Below the pieces are notes generated by a model. That model saw only the letters and a program-made list of their open reading frames with translations, searched no databases and was not told where the DNA came from. From Caldicoprobacter algeriensis (GTDB taxonomy: Bacteria > Bacillota > Clostridia > Caldicoprobacterales > Caldicoprobacteraceae): a DNA stretch of 60,249 bases. Each line of letters begins with the position of its first letter. Within the stretch, counting starts at the first letter, position 1. The stretch is from assembly GCF_023838525.1 (NCBI RefSeq), contig NZ_JAHUQD010000014.1, positions 1 through 60,249 on the forward strand, written 5' to 3'. Below are positions 23,411 through 32,746 of this stretch, piece by piece. Made by a program: the position numbers and the translations under genes.

Positions 23411-23794
23411 GTGCTGCTAGATGATATAGCCTTGTACTTACAGCAGCAAGGTGTTGGAGTGATTGGTACCGACATATTCAAAGGGCAAATGCCGGCAGCT
23501 CCTGACAATTGTATTGCCTTGTTTGAATATGCAGGTGAACCACCAGACTTACACTGGCCTGGAGAATATCCAAGTCTGCAAGCTATGGTAAGGAATAAGA
23601 GCTATGCTGCCGGGAGGGAGAAGATAGAGCAAATCAAAGATGCTTTGCATGGACTATCCGAAACTGTAATAAATGGGCATCGATATTTGCTTATTCAGGC
23701 AAGACAAAGCCCTTTCTTTCTCGAAAGAGACGAGAATGCCAGGGCTATTTTTGTATGCAATTTTAGAGTAATGAAAGCTAAGGAGGTTGAGTAA
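23411..23794 (+). CDS. Tail terminator/minor capsid 3-like protein
   Basis: About 127 aa from the GTG at 23411 (AGAGGTGATGCCGAT before it); an upstream in-frame ATG at 23393 would add six residues but lacks a clear ribosome binding site. Contains IALFEYAGEPPDLHWPGEYPSLQAMVR and a final beta-strand pair, like minor capsid 3/tail terminators of Firmicute phages. Confidence 0.75.
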   Translation: MLLDDIALYLQQQGVGVIGTDIFKGQMPAAPDNCIALFEYAGEPPDLHWPGEYPSLQAMVRNKSYAAGREKIEQIKDALHGLSETVINGHRYLLIQARQSPFFLERDENARAIFVCNFRVMKAKEVE

Positions 23795-23796
23795 GT

Positions 23797-24207
23797 ATGG
23801 CTATCGCTGGGTATGGAGGAGGGGTATATATTGGGGATACTGCCCCTGTAAAAATTGCTGAAATCGGTAGTTGGTCATTGGAGCCAGACGGTCCCGATGA
23901 AATTGATGTAACTAGCTTTGATTCGAAGGGATGGAAAGAATATGTGGCCGGGCTAAGTGGTTGGGGCGGAAGCTTTGAGGGAAACTTTAAACCAGATGAT
24001 GTGCAAGGACAAGTTGCTTTAATTAACAGTGCAATAAACAAACAGATCGTGACGCTCGAACTAAGAGTTAACGAAGTTGTTAAGTTTACAGGGAAAGCAA
24101 TAATTAAACTGCCAAATATCGAAGTGCCTGTTGACGATAAAGTAACAATTAGTTTTGATTTTACAGGCACTGGACCGCTAACAGCAACATTATCGGCAGG
24201 GGTTTGA
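23797..24207 (+). CDS. Major tail tube protein
   Basis: 136 aa, ATG after AAGGAGGTTGAGTAAGT. Beta-sandwich pattern with AEIGSWSLEPDGPDEIDVTSFDSKGWKEYVAGLSGWGGSFEG, typical of phage tail tube proteins. Hexamers stack to form the tube whose length is set by the tape measure. Confidence 0.85.
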   Translation: MAIAGYGGGVYIGDTAPVKIAEIGSWSLEPDGPDEIDVTSFDSKGWKEYVAGLSGWGGSFEGNFKPDDVQGQVALINSAINKQIVTLELRVNEVVKFTGKAIIKLPNIEVPVDDKVTISFDFTGTGPLTATLSAGV

Positions 24208-24215
24208 TCTGAAGT

Positions 24216-24614
24216 ATGCCAATTAAAGGAAAAGTAGGGGCAGTTTATTTGTTTGAAACTGCCCCTCATTCTTTTGATACCGAACCTGAAAAACTTGAAC
24301 AGGTTGGCGGAATTTTTTTATGGGAAATGGATCTAGAAGAAGTATATGGTTATAGCTTTGGCAGAACACCAAACTTATATGGCGTAACAACAGGGTGGTA
24401 TGTTGTTGCAAGAGCATTTTGGGGAGATAGACGACTTTTTGATGGTGTTGGCGAAACAGCTTTTATGCGATTATTTATTGAGCCTGGGCCACGTATGGGA
24501 TGTCTACAGGGGTATATTATTATCCCAGAGTTAGCAGGAGAAGAGAATAAAATTAACGAGCAGACAATTTATTTAAAAGGCATAGGAAAACCAAAAATAG
24601 GAGGGGTATCATGA
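24216..24614 (+). CDS. Hypothetical tail protein
   Basis: 132 aa, aromatic- and glycine-rich, beta-type. It stands between the tube and chaperone genes, where phages often have a second tube-like or decoration protein. It overlaps the chaperone start by 4 bp. No family recognised. Confidence 0.65.
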   Translation: MPIKGKVGAVYLFETAPHSFDTEPEKLEQVGGIFLWEMDLEEVYGYSFGRTPNLYGVTTGWYVVARAFWGDRRLFDGVGETAFMRLFIEPGPRMGCLQGYIIIPELAGEENKINEQTIYLKGIGKPKIGGVS

Positions 24615-24949
24615 GGACCAAAGTAGTGTTTTTTGCGGGGAAAGAAATTCGTGTAGAGGAGAGACGGATAGGAGAACTTGAGAAACTCATTGTTGATCTG
24701 TTCCCTTCCAGCAAAGGGAAAATAGCTAATATAGACATTTCAAAAGAGCTAGGAGCTTTAGATTTTGATATTCTTTACGAGAAACTCCCTGTAATATTCC
24801 CGGAGATCACCAAAGAAGATATAAAAGTCGCCTACATGAGCGAAATTGAGGCTATTTTGGAGGCTTTTATTGACGTAAATTTTTTAGGACTAAAGAAAAT
24901 ACTGAAACCGATACTGGCTTTGGCACAGAATGGCTTAATGCAGAAATAG
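24611..24949 (+). CDS. Tail assembly chaperone G
   Basis: 112 aa. An N-terminal beta hairpin (VVFFAGKEIRVEERRIGEL) then helices, as in gpG-type chaperones. The sequence T TTT TTA at 24880-24886, in the correct zero-frame phase, allows a -1 shift that yields the longer G-T product. The start overlaps the previous stop (ATGA) with GGAGGGG upstream. Confidence 0.85.
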   Translation: MRTKVVFFAGKEIRVEERRIGELEKLIVDLFPSSKGKIANIDISKELGALDFDILYEKLPVIFPEITKEDIKVAYMSEIEAILEAFIDVNFLGLKKILKPILALAQNGLMQK

Positions 24950-25293
24950 TAGTATTGTTTGCACGGGAGTTTGGCTGGACACTAGACGAAATAAAGCAGC
25001 TAAGACCTTCAGAATTAGAAGCAATACTTAAAGAATTATCAAGGCAAAAAGAGGTAGAAAGCGTGGCAGACCAGTATAATCACTGGGCATTTTTGGCGGC
25101 AATGATAGCCAATGCAGCTGCAGCAATATGTGGTACATTGGCACGGAAAAAAGGTAAACAATATAAACCAGAGGATTTTATCGATAAGAAGGTATTGTCT
25201 AAGATAAAAACGATGCCGAAAGAAACAAACCAACAAGATTTGCCCTCTTTAATTGAAGAGGCCAAAGCTAAAGGATTAAAAGGGCCGTGGTAA
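24611..25293 (+). CDS. Tail chaperone G-T fusion made by -1 ribosomal frameshift
   Basis: After slipping at T TTT TTA (24880-24886), translation continues from AGG at 24886 in the -1 frame without a stop to 25293. This gives about 92 + 135 = 227 aa. The -1 frame encodes ...GFGTEWLNAEIVVLFAREFGW before the stretch that could otherwise only begin at a TTG (24955) lacking a ribosome binding site. G and G-T chaperones wrap the tape measure during tail assembly; this frameshift is conserved in siphoviruses. Confidence 0.88.
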
Positions 25294-25306
25294 TACTGAA
25301 TAGGAA

Positions 25307-25334
25307 TTGCAATTTACAGAAGCAATGGTATAAT
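25307..25334 (+). promoter_or_regulatory. Moron promoter
   Basis: TTGCAA (25307-25312), 16 bp, TATAAT (25329-25334), directly after the chaperone stop and before the gene at 25367. A near-consensus host-type promoter inside a late operon. Confidence 0.7.
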
Positions 25335-25366
25335 TTACTTAAAAACACATTATGGGAGGTATTACC

Positions 25367-25987
25367 ATGGCCAAAGAAAAGAAGCCCCTTTATAAAAGAG
25401 TATGGTTTTGGGCAATAGTAGTTGTAATTGCCATTATCGCTATAGCCTCGAGTAATAACAAAGGTTCTAACCAAATATCTGTTCAGCCCAACCCCAGTAA
25501 TACAGCACAACAAAATACAGAAGTGCAAACCGTAACTAAAACTGAAACCAAGAAGTATACCATGGACCAATTCAAGCAAATAAAAATGGGGATGACATAC
25601 GAAGAAGTAAAAGCAATACTTGGGGAGGGGACAGAAGATTCATCATCTGGCGAAGGGGAATTAAAAACAGTATCTTACTCGTGGGCGAATAGCGATGGAA
25701 GCAACATTTCTGTAATCTTACAAGGCGGCAAAGTTATCACTAAAGCTCAGGCAGGATTACAGAGTATGGACGCCAGGGTGACAATGGAGAAGTACAATAA
25801 AATTCAGAATGGCATGACATATGAAGAAGTAGAAGCTATTCTTGGAGAAGGGCAATTAATCTCCGAAAGTCAGATAATGGATCAGAGGACAGAAATATAT
25901 ACCTGGATCAATTCTGATGGGAGCAATATGAATGTTACATTTCAGAATGGCAAAGTTGAGGCAAAAGCGCAATTTGGGCTTAAATAA
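25367..25987 (+). CDS. Membrane-anchored tandem DUF3862/SmpA-like protein (moron)
   Basis: 206 aa from the ATG at 25367 (GGGAGGTATTACC). A basic N-terminus (KEKKPLYKR) and one membrane segment (VWFWAIVVVIAIIAIAS) are followed by a T/Q/N-rich linker. Two repeats then share FKQIKMGMTYEEVKAILGEG / YNKIQNGMTYEEVEAILGEG and a W..SDGSN strand. This is the DUF3862 (SmpA/BLIP-like) fold facing outside. With its own promoter and a strong terminator it is an autonomous moron between chaperone and tape measure genes, probably expressed in the lysogen. Superinfection exclusion is plausible but unproven. Confidence 0.85.
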   Translation: MAKEKKPLYKRVWFWAIVVVIAIIAIASSNNKGSNQISVQPNPSNTAQQNTEVQTVTKTETKKYTMDQFKQIKMGMTYEEVKAILGEGTEDSSSGEGELKTVSYSWANSDGSNISVILQGGKVITKAQAGLQSMDARVTMEKYNKIQNGMTYEEVEAILGEGQLISESQIMDQRTEIYTWINSDGSNMNVTFQNGKVEAKAQFGLK

Positions 25988-26007
25988 AACAAGAGTTAGA
26001 GCTACTC

Positions 26008-26041
26008 GGAATAGCACTCTTATGAGTGCTATTCCTTTTTT
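26008..26041 (+). terminator. Strong terminator of the moron
   Basis: GGAATAGCACTC-TTAT-GAGTGCTATTCC, a perfect 12-bp stem with tetraloop, then TTTTTT. It separates the moron from the tape measure gene; late transcription must read through it or be antiterminated. Confidence 0.9.
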
Positions 26042-26071
26042 ATGCCGTATAAATAAGGAAGTGATAAGGAT

Positions 26072-29014
26072 ATGAATGTTGGTGAGCTTTTTGTAAGACT
26101 TGGAATTGACAGCAGTAAGTTTGATAAAGGACTGGATCAGGCTGAGAAAAAGGCTTTGTCACTTGGGAATATATTGAAGAATGCTTTATCTTTTGCCGGT
26201 GGTTTAGCGATATGGGATACCATAAAGGCTGGTATACAGAATAGTATTGGCGCAGGAATGCAATTCAACGCAACATTGCAGCAGAGCAAGATAGCCTTTG
26301 ATACCATGCTAGGGAGTGCTGAAAAAGCAAATACTTTACTGCAACAATTGTCTGAGTTTGCTGCTAAAACGCCGTTCGAATTTCCTGAACTTGTGGACGC
26401 AGCAAAGAGAATGTTAGCGTTCGGTTTTAGTGCCGAACAAATAATACCGACATTAAAGTCCGTCGGTGATGCTGCAGCAGGGCTTGGACTTTCGGGGGCT
26501 GAAGGTATACAACGTTTACTCATTGCCCTCGGGCAAATGCGGGCGAAGGGCAAGGTAACAGCGGAAGAAATGATGCAGCTTACCGAAGCTGGCGTACCTG
26601 CATGGGAAATATTAGCACAAGCAATGGGAAAATCAACTGCTGAAGTTATGCAGCTTACATCCAAGGGGCTTATACCAGCTGACAAAGCTATACAGGCTTT
26701 AATTGCAGGAATGGAGCAACGATTCCCAAACATGATGGAAAAACAAAGCCAGTCTTTTAATGGTTTAATGTCAACACTCAGGGATAACCTCAATATTGTC
26801 TTTGGACAGATAATGAAACCGGTATTTGACTGGCTAACAAATACGGCTTTACCAAATGCGGTTGCAGCTGTTGGGAGGTTTGCTGACGCAATAAAAAACG
26901 GCAGTAATATAGCTCTAGCTTTTAGGGAAGCAGTAAAAACTATGTTCCCGCCAGATATAGCAAACATAATCTTGAACATTACAGACAAAATTACAGGGCT
27001 TGGAATTGCGATAAAAGGACTTATAACCGGCGATGAAAGTGCTATTTGGGATGCTCTGGTTGATTGGATGGGCATAAGTATAGATACAGCAGGTAAATTA
27101 ACAGATACATTAGTGGGCCTCCGCAATGGAATTGTAAATGTGTTTAGCTGGATATTAAATAATGGGCCTACTGTGAAAACGGTTATTGCTGGTATTGTAG
27201 GAGGTTTTGTTGCATATAAAACTGCTGTTCTTGCTGCGAATGCTGTGAGTGCAGTATCCAATGCACTAATGGTTACAAAAGCACTTGTTATAGGAGGAGT
27301 AACAGCGGCACAAACAGCATTAGCAGCGGCAACTGGCAATGTAACGATTGCGCAAAAGTTGCTTAATGCTGTTATGGCAGCTAACCCTCTTGCAATTGTT
27401 ATTACTCTCATAGGTGGGCTCGTGGCAGCATTGATTTATCTATGGAAAACAAACGAAGGATTCCGGCAAGCAGTGATTTCTGCCTGGAATGCAATAGTTA
27501 CTACTGCCCAAAATGTATGGAATAGCATAAAAAACTTTTTTGTCGGACTTTGGAATGGCTTAGTAAGCTTTTTTAGTAAGTGGGGACCCACAATACTTGT
27601 GGTAATAGCACCTTTTATAGGTATTCCTCTTCTTATATACCAGCATTGGGGCCAAATAGTTGCGTGGCTGTCTGGTGTGTGGGAGAGTATAAAGAACGTT
27701 GCCACAAGTGTGTGGGCGGGAATAAAAAATGCTATCATTACACCGATCCAGAGTCTACTCCAATGGTTAAGAATACAGTGGCTTATGCAACTTACGTTTG
27801 AGAACAGCATATTCAACAAGCTAAAAAATTTAGTGGCTAGTATTTGGAATGGGATAAAAGCAGTCATCATGGCACCAGTGATTTTTGTAACTCAAACAGT
27901 CCCAGCTATGTTTAATGGTCTTGTCAACGCTTTGATAGCAGCTTTCAAGTGGTTGTACAACCATAACTATTACTTCGAGGCGTTAGTAAATTTTATTATT
28001 GCAGCTTTTAATTGGCTGAAAACAGCTTCTATTGTGGTGTGGAACGGTATAAAAGGCTTTTTAATCGCTACGTGGAATAGCATAAAGGCAACTGCAACTG
28101 TGGTTTGGAATACTGTATCAACGCTTTTGATAACGAGTTGGAATACAGTCAGAGCATGGGCGGTTAATATATGGCGCGCAATAGCCAATTTCTTGACAGT
28201 AACATGGAATAGTATCAGACTGGTTGCAGTTTCTGTATGGAATGCTATTTCGATATCATTGAGGACGATATGGAGTTGGATGAAAACAATAGCTATAGTG
28301 ACATGGAACAGCATAGCCAGTTTTTTATTTAGCGTTTGGAACGGGATAAAAAACACAGCTTCGATTATATGGAATACGATAAGAAATACCATAATCTCGC
28401 TGTTTAATTCGGCTAGAAACTCGGTTATATCGATAGCATCGAGCATATGGGCTTCTATTAGGAGCACGTGGAACAGTATGGTAGGCACGATTTCAGCAGT
28501 AGGAGGCAGAATCTGGAGTGCTATTATTGCTCCGTTCAATACAGCAAGAAATCTAGTGTATGGCGTTATAAGAGATGCATATTACTGGGGCAGGAACTTA
28601 ATAAACAATATTGTAAGCGGTATACAATCCATGATTTATAAAGTTACAAGCGCAGTTAAAAACGTAGCCAACACGATTTGGAAATTCCTAGGCTTCCATT
28701 CCCCCACAAAAGAGGGCCCAGGCCGTACGGCAGATGAGTGGATGCCTAACTTGATGGAGATGTTACAGGAAGGAATACAACAGAACATACCTAAACTCCA
28801 AACAGTGCTGAATACTGTTTTTGAGGTTCCTGTACCTAATCCTGCTCAACCTATAATAGGTGGGATTGGGGCAGAGATACCCTTCCCTCTTGAAAACATA
28901 AAGAGCGGCAACAACGATATGACTATTGTGATTCAGATCGATGGGCGTGATATAGCTAGAACTGCACTTAGGTATATGCCTGGGGAGCTTGCAAGGGTGG
29001 GTGTGCGCTTATGA
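26072..29014 (+). CDS. Tape measure protein
   Basis: 980 aa. The N-terminal block (residues ~1-250) matches the tape measure N-terminal domain: LFVRLGIDSSKFDKGLDQAEKK, FDTMLGSAEKANTLLQQLSEFAAKTPFEFPEL, MRAKGKVTAEEMMQLTEAGVPAWEIL. Hydrophobic central segments follow. Residues ~640-810 are a run of ~11-residue repeats centred on WN.I (TWNSIKATATVVWNTVSTLL...), a known feature of tape measures. At ~0.15 nm per residue the tail would be roughly 150 nm. The end overlaps the next gene by 4 bp. Confidence 0.95.
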   Translation: MNVGELFVRLGIDSSKFDKGLDQAEKKALSLGNILKNALSFAGGLAIWDTIKAGIQNSIGAGMQFNATLQQSKIAFDTMLGSAEKANTLLQQLSEFAAKTPFEFPELVDAAKRMLAFGFSAEQIIPTLKSVGDAAAGLGLSGAEGIQRLLIALGQMRAKGKVTAEEMMQLTEAGVPAWEILAQAMGKSTAEVMQLTSKGLIPADKAIQALIAGMEQRFPNMMEKQSQSFNGLMSTLRDNLNIVFGQIMKPVFDWLTNTALPNAVAAVGRFADAIKNGSNIALAFREAVKTMFPPDIANIILNITDKITGLGIAIKGLITGDESAIWDALVDWMGISIDTAGKLTDTLVGLRNGIVNVFSWILNNGPTVKTVIAGIVGGFVAYKTAVLAANAVSAVSNALMVTKALVIGGVTAAQTALAAATGNVTIAQKLLNAVMAANPLAIVITLIGGLVAALIYLWKTNEGFRQAVISAWNAIVTTAQNVWNSIKNFFVGLWNGLVSFFSKWGPTILVVIAPFIGIPLLIYQHWGQIVAWLSGVWESIKNVATSVWAGIKNAIITPIQSLLQWLRIQWLMQLTFENSIFNKLKNLVASIWNGIKAVIMAPVIFVTQTVPAMFNGLVNALIAAFKWLYNHNYYFEALVNFIIAAFNWLKTASIVVWNGIKGFLIATWNSIKATATVVWNTVSTLLITSWNTVRAWAVNIWRAIANFLTVTWNSIRLVAVSVWNAISISLRTIWSWMKTIAIVTWNSIASFLFSVWNGIKNTASIIWNTIRNTIISLFNSARNSVISIASSIWASIRSTWNSMVGTISAVGGRIWSAIIAPFNTARNLVYGVIRDAYYWGRNLINNIVSGIQSMIYKVTSAVKNVANTIWKFLGFHSPTKEGPGRTADEWMPNLMEMLQEGIQQNIPKLQTVLNTVFEVPVPNPAQPIIGGIGAEIPFPLENIKSGNNDMTIVIQIDGRDIARTALRYMPGELARVGVRL

Positions 29015-30555
29015 TTCTAAAGATAAGCGGTATAGATTATACAGGGCGTTTGGCAGTAAACAGTTTGGAGATTACGGATGAAGTTAATGCGCGCTCAACT
29101 TGTAGGTTTGTGCTCATTAGCAAGCCCGGAGAGCCATTGAATATAAGTGTTGGTGCTAATATTGAGATAGAGCATAATTTTGAGAAAATATTTGCTGGTG
29201 TAATTGAAGAAATCAGCGAAACTGTGCCATTGGGCAGTAACGTGATTTTTTATGACATAAGCTGTTCTGACTGGCATAGCTTTGCGGATAAACGTATTGT
29301 TGCAGAAGCGTATGATAACATGACAGCTGGCGCAATTGTACGTGACATTATTGCGAAATATTTGGCCGAAGAAGGCATAACAGCAGGCACAATACAGGAT
29401 GGCCCGGTTATCAGCCGGGCCGTCTTCAATTATTTGCCTGCAAGTCAGTGCCTCGATGAGCTTTCAGAATTAACAGGTTTTATATGGGTAATTTATCCGG
29501 ACAAGACACTAAACTTTTTTGAAAGGGCTTTTTATTCTGCCCCCTGGAAGTTGTACCCAAACTCTAGGGTAAGAAATATACGTGTTACAAGGGACAAAAA
29601 AGATTTGCGCAACCGCCAGTATATCCGAGCAGGGAAAGATATATCTAACTACATTACTGAACGCTTTAAAGGCGATGGCGAGACAAAAACATTTCATGTC
29701 GCACTTCCTATTGCCACACAACCTACCGTGAAAGTAAACGGCGCAGTACAAACTGTAGGTATAACACAGTTGGAGACGGGCAAACAATGGTATTGGTCTA
29801 AAGGCGAAACAGCTATAACGCAAGATGAAAACGCAATAGCGTTAACCAGCGCTGATGTCTTGGAGGTTACTTATAGAGGGTTTTATCCCATCATTGTAAC
29901 AGCGGAAGAAATAACTTCTCAAGAGGAGTTGCGGGCAATAGAAGGGGGCACAGGGATATATGAGCATATAGAAAATGCTGAAAGCATTGATTCTTATGAA
30001 GCAGCTCTGGAATATGCGCAGGGCAAGCTGCGCCGATACGCACGGATAGGAACAAAAATAGAGTTTGAAACCCACGAAACCGGGCTAAAACCTGGGCAGT
30101 TGATAAATATATACCTCTTGGAGCACAACATAGCAGACGACTTTCTGATAACGCGTGTAAATATCCGGCAGGAATACGGCACAAAAAACGGTGTGGTTTA
30201 TTCTGTGGAATGTGTGGACGGTGAGGCAGTAGGTGGTTGGGCAAACTTCTTCAAAAAACTGACGCAAAGCGGAAAATCTTTCGTAATAAGAGAGAACGAG
30301 GTTTTAATAAAACTGCTCACGCCGTATGATACAATTGTTGTGTCGCCTAAACTTGTAGATACGATGGGATATAACCTAGATGATTACCCCGTTGCGAGCG
30401 AAACAACATTCCCAGGCGTGCGAGAAGGACAACGTTTATTTTCTATCCCGAGCGATATAATTACTAAGCCTATAACAGAAGATTGGTTTAGGACCGTTTT
30501 AACCACTTACCCTTTGTGCGGCACAGTTTTATGTAGCGAGGTGATTTATGTATGA
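29011..30555 (+). CDS. Tail hub/baseplate protein
   Basis: 514 aa. The N-terminal beta domain (ILKISGIDYTGRLAVNSLEITDEVNARSTC), the SDWHSFADKRIVAEAYDNMTAGAIVRDII block and the SQCLDELSELTGFIWVIYPDK block resemble the ReqiPepy6 gp37-like/hub proteins that follow tape measures in Gram-positive siphoviruses. The C-terminus continues into beta-rich receptor-side domains. Start and stop overlap both neighbours (ATGA). Confidence 0.8.
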   Translation: MILKISGIDYTGRLAVNSLEITDEVNARSTCRFVLISKPGEPLNISVGANIEIEHNFEKIFAGVIEEISETVPLGSNVIFYDISCSDWHSFADKRIVAEAYDNMTAGAIVRDIIAKYLAEEGITAGTIQDGPVISRAVFNYLPASQCLDELSELTGFIWVIYPDKTLNFFERAFYSAPWKLYPNSRVRNIRVTRDKKDLRNRQYIRAGKDISNYITERFKGDGETKTFHVALPIATQPTVKVNGAVQTVGITQLETGKQWYWSKGETAITQDENAIALTSADVLEVTYRGFYPIIVTAEEITSQEELRAIEGGTGIYEHIENAESIDSYEAALEYAQGKLRRYARIGTKIEFETHETGLKPGQLINIYLLEHNIADDFLITRVNIRQEYGTKNGVVYSVECVDGEAVGGWANFFKKLTQSGKSFVIRENEVLIKLLTPYDTIVVSPKLVDTMGYNLDDYPVASETTFPGVREGQRLFSIPSDIITKPITEDWFRTVLTTYPLCGTVLCSEVIYV

Positions 30556-30854
30556 GCATAGCGGTTGACGTAAAAACCTTGGTAGCGCAAAATACGATAG
30601 GCAAGATAGACAAACTGGTTGTGTCTGATGCTAGTGGAGAGGTTTTGCGCAAAGACCCACTGGAGGTGATTTCTTACAGCCCTTTAAAGAAAGAATGGCG
30701 CTTTTTCTTGAATGAAACAGAGGCGAATACAACAATAACAAGGCTCTCGCTGTATGAGAATGCAACTAACACGGAAATAGCTTTTTCTTCTGTAAACATT
30801 CCTAAAACGAATGTACAAAGTCTCCTTATCCGCTGGACTGTGGAGGTGAGATAA
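30552..30854 (+). CDS. Small tail-tip protein
   Basis: 100 aa, beta-rich, start overlapping the hub gene stop. Located between hub and fibre, so probably a tail-tip component linking them. No named family recognised. Confidence 0.65.
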   Translation: MSIAVDVKTLVAQNTIGKIDKLVVSDASGEVLRKDPLEVISYSPLKKEWRFFLNETEANTTITRLSLYENATNTEIAFSSVNIPKTNVQSLLIRWTVEVR

Positions 30855-30855
30855 A

Positions 30856-32547
30856 GTGGCATATATTAAAACAATTTGGAAAGACCATATCGTAGATGAA
30901 TTAGGCAATGTTATCCAGCAAGGAACTCCTTTAAGTGCTACCAACATGAACAAAATAGAGGAGGGTATTGCTCAGGCCCACCAGATGGCGGAAAATCCCC
31001 AATACAGCGATACTATCACAATTGAAGGTGGTATTGGCAGTATTTCTTCCAATGCCACAGAAGGGCAAATTAGCGTAACTCTTAAAGGGAATACTTATAC
31101 TAATTTTATAAAAAATGGTAATTTTGCAAATGGAATCAACAAGTGGGCGACGCAGGATAACTCATCAGTATTATCTGCAAGTAATAATACGTTAATTGTT
31201 ACTGGTACTGGCAATATAAATATTGTTTCGTGTATACAAGGCTTTTATGGTAATATTCTTCAAGCTGGGCACAAATATTATGTTCGTGCAAGGGTAAGAG
31301 TTACAAACTCGAATTGTACTAAGATAACGCTAGACTTTAGGTCGTCATCAATACAAGAAGTTGCTAGCAAATTTAGTCCAGCACAAAACCAATGGTATAC
31401 ATTAAGCGGAATAATAACTGCCTTGGGAACTTTTAGTACTCCTTATATTAGGGTGATATGTACTTATCCCGATGCAGCTACAGCTGCTGGTAAAGTGACA
31501 GAAGTACAGGAAGTAATAGCAATAGACCTGACAGTGCATGGCTTAGACAGCCTTACCGTTGACCAATGCAATCAACGGTTTGCGCATTGGTTTGACGGCG
31601 TTAAATCTACAATTAGTGCAATGAGGATAAGAAGTGTATCAAGCGACGAAACGCAACAATCAGAGATATATATACCAAACATCGGCGAACTGCGTTCATT
31701 ACCAAATGGTGTTAAAGATGAATTTAACATCGTTGAGGGCAGATATACAAAAAGAATTAGCGACCCTATATCCATATCGGATACTATGTATGCCAGTTTG
31801 GATACCACATCATTCGCAAACGTGGACATAGTGAAAACGGTTATTTTTAGTGATGCCCTCGCAGGAACTACGGGCAAGGATGGCATGACAAGGTACTATA
31901 ACAAAGACAATGTTGAATTAACCGAAGTAGCACAGGCCGATATAGATAATCCTGCAAGCGTTGGGAAATATTATTGGCACACGGATAAAACATTGTGGAT
32001 AATTGTGGCTAAAGGTGCATATGCAGACATAGCGGCAGCTAGGACAGGACTGGGTTCAACACAGTTAATTTATCAGCTGGCTACGCCTGTTGTAACAGAA
32101 TACCCCCCACAGTCGTTGATAGGTTACCCAAGTGGTATGATTTACTGGGAACCTGTTGTTAAGGGGACTGCAATTTATAACAATGGCATTGCTATTGAAA
32201 ATGCTAGTATACCGATAAAATCGATGCGAAAAGTGTATAAGCTAGACCTAGACGGCAAATCCAAGATTGAAGTATCTGTATCTAATGTTACGGTTGCTGC
32301 TGACGGCCTGTCGTTTACGATTGCTAATGCTCAAAACGGTGAAATATACGAATATGAATACGAGTATGATACCGCTTTAAGTACTATCCCCACAATAGAA
32401 ACGGTGCTAAACATGAATCTTAAAGCAGTGGTAAACAACACAAGCAAAGGACTGGCCGATTTGAACAAGTATGTGCTTGAACTTAACGATTTTACTGTGG
32501 CTACCCTGTTGAACCACGAAGCCAGATTGACATTATTGGGGGTGTGA
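30856..32547 (+). CDS. Tail fibre / receptor-binding protein
   Basis: 563 aa. The N-terminal tail-attachment part (YIKTIWKDHIVDELGNVIQQGTPLSATNMNKIEEGI) is common in Firmicute phages. Residues ~90-230 (NFIKNGNFANGINKWATQDNSSV...) form a carbohydrate-binding jelly-roll-like domain, and beta-rich segments follow. GTG start after GGAGGTGAGATAAA. It probably binds the cell-surface polysaccharide. Confidence 0.8.
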   Translation: MAYIKTIWKDHIVDELGNVIQQGTPLSATNMNKIEEGIAQAHQMAENPQYSDTITIEGGIGSISSNATEGQISVTLKGNTYTNFIKNGNFANGINKWATQDNSSVLSASNNTLIVTGTGNINIVSCIQGFYGNILQAGHKYYVRARVRVTNSNCTKITLDFRSSSIQEVASKFSPAQNQWYTLSGIITALGTFSTPYIRVICTYPDAATAAGKVTEVQEVIAIDLTVHGLDSLTVDQCNQRFAHWFDGVKSTISAMRIRSVSSDETQQSEIYIPNIGELRSLPNGVKDEFNIVEGRYTKRISDPISISDTMYASLDTTSFANVDIVKTVIFSDALAGTTGKDGMTRYYNKDNVELTEVAQADIDNPASVGKYYWHTDKTLWIIVAKGAYADIAAARTGLGSTQLIYQLATPVVTEYPPQSLIGYPSGMIYWEPVVKGTAIYNNGIAIENASIPIKSMRKVYKLDLDGKSKIEVSVSNVTVAADGLSFTIANAQNGEIYEYEYEYDTALSTIPTIETVLNMNLKAVVNNTSKGLADLNKYVLELNDFTVATLLNHEARLTLLGV

Positions 32548-32551
32548 TAAT

Positions 32552-32716
32552 ATGGTCTTTGAATTACTGAAACGTGCAATTGAACAGAGAAACGCATTCA
32601 TGACCGAAGATATCATCAGACTGCAAATAGAATTCTTCTTCACGGCAGGGAAGCTGACACAGGAAGAATACAACGAGCTTGTGGCCATGCTACCAGCCGA
32701 AGAACCACAAGCATAA
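32552..32716 (+). CDS. 54-aa XkdX-like small tail protein
   Basis: Starts 5 bp after the fibre stop, with TGGGGGTGTGATAAT upstream. A helical peptide (MVFELLKRAIEQRNAFMTED) containing GKLTQEEYNELVAML, a pattern found in the small XkdX-like/phage proteins placed between fibre and lysis genes. Too short for secure assignment. Confidence 0.65.
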   Translation: MVFELLKRAIEQRNAFMTEDIIRLQIEFFFTAGKLTQEEYNELVAMLPAEEPQA

Positions 32717-32746
32717 GCGCAATCTTACCCAGAAAGGATGGTCGCA

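Noticed and set aside
24955-25293. Independent gene starting at TTG 24955
   Set aside because: No ribosome binding site, and an in-phase slippery heptamer explains expression as a G-T fusion.
26137-27411. A 424-aa open frame on the minus strand opposite the tape measure gene
   Set aside because: Shadow of a long, alanine-rich gene; composition is antisense-like, there is no ribosome binding site, and the plus-strand gene is certain.
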